A stretch of 64,000 nucleotides of DNA from Dendrophyllia cribrosa. Its lineage: Eukaryota; Cnidaria; Anthozoa; Scleractinia; Dendrophylliidae. The position numbers and the translations under genes are program-made. The notes under the pieces are model-generated. The model was not told the origin of the DNA, did not search any database, and saw only the letters and a list, made by a program, of their open reading frames with translations. Shown piece after piece: positions 61,469 to 64,000 of this stretch; within the stretch, counting starts at the first letter, position 1, and each line of letters begins with the position of its first letter. Location: positions 17,345,536 to 17,409,535 of the forward strand of contig JAJLRJ010000005.1 of assembly GCA_024195265.1 (NCBI GenBank). The letters run 5' to 3'.

Positions 61469-62537
61469 CTATTCCTCGATTACCTCACGGTTCATGCAGC
61501 GAGGCAAATACGTTTGCATAAACCTATACCACTGCGTACCCTTAGCCGGCGTTATAGTGCCTATTAAGCGTTGAAGAGCCTCTAGTAGCAGCTGGGTGCG
61601 AAACTCTCCAAGCGGGATACCTCTTGCTATAGCCTCGTCTCTATTGCCCATTCGATCTTGTACCTCAGGCCTGGAAATGTTCGTCTTGATAGCTACTTTC
61701 AGCGCGCTTATTGCTTGCTCCACGATGTTAAGAAACGGGCTATAGGCTGGGAGCTTTTCCAGCTCTGTGTTGGCACCTGGGTCCCCTGGATTATTGTGTG
61801 CTCTCGCGCCGTCATATATGAATATGACTTTCTCATCGGGGTCCAAGTTAAGCCTCGCTTGTACCAGGAAGTCGCTAAACCGCCCAGCATTCATTCCACC
61901 AAGGAACGCAGAATGGAAAACCAGGCCGTTGATTGGAGATATAGCTAAACAAACAGTAACGTTACGCCCTCTCTGGCCACAAACTTGCCTATAGGCTCTC
62001 TCTTCTCGTCTTGCTCTCACGTGACTCCTGGCCGTCCAAATATTGTAACCACATTCATCCACGAACACGGTGTGGCGTAGCACTGCGTGCTTCATGAACC
62101 AGTTTGCATATTGCCGTCTTCTATCCAGGACATCTGGCCGGTTCCTGTCAGCCGGGAGGGGCCTCGCCAGTTTCACTTTGAAGAGCATCCCATCGAGTGT
62201 TCTTGCCACTGTGCGGTCGTGGATGACTGGCTTGGCCGGAAGGCGTCGCCGCACTGAGTTCTCGATTGATTTGGTAAAGTGTTATGAAACAGTTCTCACT
62301 GATAATCTCCTCCAAACAATCCCTCATCTCATCGTCCACACGAACATGGTTCCGCCCGCCTCGTGGTCTTTCGTGAATTCTACCCTCTCGGATATACCGT
62401 GCAACAATTCCTCTGGCTGTCGACCTGTTCACCCCAAGGGTATCAGCAACCATGAGATAGTCTTCGTCTTCGTCCTCGAACGCCCTAACAATGCGTTCTC
62501 TGTGCTCGAGTGCGATTCTGTTTCGTCGGGACGGCAT
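61469..62537 (-). pseudogene. DDE transposase, Tc1/IS630-like, copy 1 (one frameshift)
   Basis: Reading starts at MPSRRNRIALEHRERI (62537). An N-terminal helix-turn-helix region follows (VADTLGVNRSTARGIVARYI, then RPRGGRNHVRVDDEMRD). At about 62245-62262 the frame shifts by one base (an extra base in CTCAGTGCGG) and continues as RRRLPAKPVIHDRTVARTLD to a stop at 61469. Catalytic residues are visible: Asp in FVDECGYNIW, Asp in FIYDGARAHN and Glu in SPFLNIVEQAISALK. Thirty residues separate the last two, shorter than the 34 of classical Tc1. About 357 aa in all. Its neighbours are repeat blocks A and B. The TPR-CHAT gene ends 610 bp away, convergent. The shift may be real decay or a sequence error. 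Confidence 0.88.
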
Positions 62538-62579
62538 TTCGTCTCGCACTGGCTGGTACAGTGAGTCTATGACTGTACA

Positions 62580-63020
62580 CCTTTTGCCATTCATTACCGC
62601 AAAATATACAATCATTTTAGCCAAACTTATGAACATATGCGCCAATATACGTTCATTCAAGTGAATGTTCAGTCATTTGAACTAAAACAACATTCATTAA
62701 CGATTTTTACATAATCAGGTGCATTCAATTACATTTTTCGGACAATCATTAGCGCGAAAAGACATTCACGGATGTGAAATAGATTTTCATTTGCGCGTTG
62801 ATGCATTTCAATAACATCAACGCGAAATCAATTGCACGATTGGTCAATCAATAACGTGGATGTGATATTCATTAACATTTTTTTTACAACTAGTGCAAAC
62901 AATAGCATTTATAGACAATCATTTGAGTGCTCCTAACAAACGTTATCGCGTCCGTACAAACATTTGCACGTTCATGACATTCAATTGCCAAAAATCTATT
63001 TTCAATCACAAAAAAGCTTC
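62580..63020 (+). repeat. Phased degenerate repeat block B: about 20 cores at 20-21 bp spacing
   Basis: Cores start near 62591, 62612, 62633, 62653, 62674, 62694, then after a 31-bp step 62725, 62746, 62766, 62787, 62807, 62828, 62848, 62869, 62888, 62909, 62929, 62960, 62980 and 63002. The beginning (CTTTTGCCATTCATTACCGC), the position of the 31-bp step and the end (CATTCAATTGCCAAAAATC) match block A, in the same orientation. It lies between the two transposase genes. Confidence 0.87.
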
Positions 63021-63069
63021 TTCCTCAGAATTTTCACATAGTTTCGTTGTACGAATTCTTGACAGGAGG

Positions 63070-64000
63070 TTATCCTTCAATTGCTTCGCCGTTGAGGCAG
63101 CGTGGTAAATACGTCTGCATCAACCTATACCACTGAGCACATTTAGGCTGGGTGACTGCGGCGATATTGCGCTGAGGCGCGTCCAGTAGCAATTGTGTGC
63201 GATAATTTCCGAGCGCCATCCTCAGATCTCTTGCCCGAACCCTGTTGTTCATTTCCTCCTGTATTTGAGGCCTTGAAATGTCAGCCTTCAGAGCTGCCTT
63301 CAAACAGCTTATTGCCTGTTCGACAATGTTTAGGAATGGGCTGTACGGTGGCAACATTTTGAGTTCAGTGTTTGGTCCTGGATTCGCGGCGTTGCGGTGT
63401 GCTGGTGCTCCGTCATATATGAAGACGACGTTCTCGTCGGGGTTCAGGTTGAGCCGCGTTTGCGTCAGAAAATCTTGAAATCGTTCAGCGTTCATCCCTC
63501 CTACAACTGCTGAGTGAAAGATGAACCCATTTATGGGCGAAATCGCCATTGTGACGGTAAGATTTCGACCACGCTGCCCGCACACTTGCCTGTAAGCCCT
63601 TTCTCCCAGCCTCGCTCTCCCGTGATTTCGTGCCGTCCATATGTTATACCCACATTCGTCTATAAAAAAAATGCAATGGTTTACTACGCCATGCACCATA
63701 AACCAGGTAGCGTAATCTACCCGTTTCTGCAGTACGTCTGGTCTGTTTCGTTTGGCGGGGAGTGGTCTGACAAGCTTCACTCGGTACAACATCCCGTCCA
63801 GCATCCTCGCCACCGTCCGATCGTGGACCTCAGGTTTGCCAGGGAGACGTGCTCGGAGCTGTCTATTGATTTGCTCGAGAGTAAGCAGACAATTTTCATT
63901 TATTATCTCTCTCACGCAGTCGCGCATCTCGTCGTCAACGCGCACGTTGTTTGCTCCTCCTCTAGGCCGCTCACGAATTAGTCTCCCACGCAGCCGTTAT
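63070..64000 (-). CDS. DDE transposase, Tc1/IS630-like, copy 2 (5' end cut by window edge)
   Basis: Same family as copy 1 but clearly diverged (roughly two thirds identical by eye). It is open from 63945 to the TAG/TAA region at 63070 with no frameshift: RVDDEMRDCVREIINENCLL, INRQLRARLPGKPEVHDRTV, FFIDECGYNIW (Asp), VFIYDGAPAHRN (Asp) and SPFLNIVEQAISCLKAA (Glu), again with 30 residues between the last two. Upstream the frame continues through RLIRERPRGGANN to the window edge. A TAA seems to be in frame at 63997-63999, so the copy may be inactivated, but the alignment there is too short to be sure. Confidence 0.88.

Noticed and set aside
61013..63020. CRISPR array
   Set aside because: The 20-21 bp cores are degenerate with no conserved direct repeat plus unique spacer pattern, and the genome is eukaryotic.

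Overview
The window is eukaryotic and almost certainly metazoan. Its genes have many introns with GT-AG boundaries, the non-coding DNA is AT-rich and full of short palindromic elements, and three single-copy animal genes can be recognised. A cnidarian, most likely an anthozoan such as a stony coral, fits best. This rests on the intron-rich, vertebrate-like gene structures, a TPR-CHAT gene of the kind expanded in corals and anemones, and the repeat content. It is an inference and was not tested by any search.

Layout. (1) 126-15.7 kb, minus strand: a complete CCDC138 orthologue. Seventeen exons (16 coding) were reconstructed by hand with consistent reading phase, giving about 582 aa. Its introns hold an 84-bp minisatellite, tRNA-derived SINEs and a tandem duplication of one exon-intron boundary. 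(2) 18.1-32.5 kb, minus strand: a Dachsous protocadherin in three very large exons, with signal peptide, 27 countable cadherin repeats, one membrane helix and the conserved Dachsous tail. Its reading frame is broken by about seven single-base shifts, five of them in the last exon. (3) 32.5-45.5 kb: no recognisable gene, only short inverted-repeat elements, a pure C tract, hairpins and a cluster of CCAAT-rich elements. (4) 45.5-56.0 kb, minus strand: the 3' half of WDR17 (14 exons, 516 aa). Its WD40 exons are not in the window, so the gene either continues beyond the right edge or has a very long intron spanning the rest. (5) 58.1-60.9 kb, plus strand: a two-exon TPR-CHAT gene with an intact His-Cys dyad. 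(6) 61.0-64.0 kb: a head-to-tail pair of diverged DDE (Tc1/IS630-like) transposase genes. Each is followed by a block of about twenty degenerate repeats spaced 20-21 bp apart.

The genes do not form a pathway. CCDC138 (probably centrosomal or ciliary), Dachsous (planar cell polarity, partner of Fat) and WDR17 (poorly known) are independent genes that share a strand. The TPR-CHAT gene is a candidate immune or stress-signalling protease. The most unusual structure is the transposase plus phased-repeat array at 61-64 kb. Also notable are the TPR-CHAT gene with its almost identical 120-bp TPR modules, a Mutator-type short element with a perfect 9-bp target duplication and a tRNA-like core, and the cluster of frame breaks in an otherwise well-conserved Dachsous gene.
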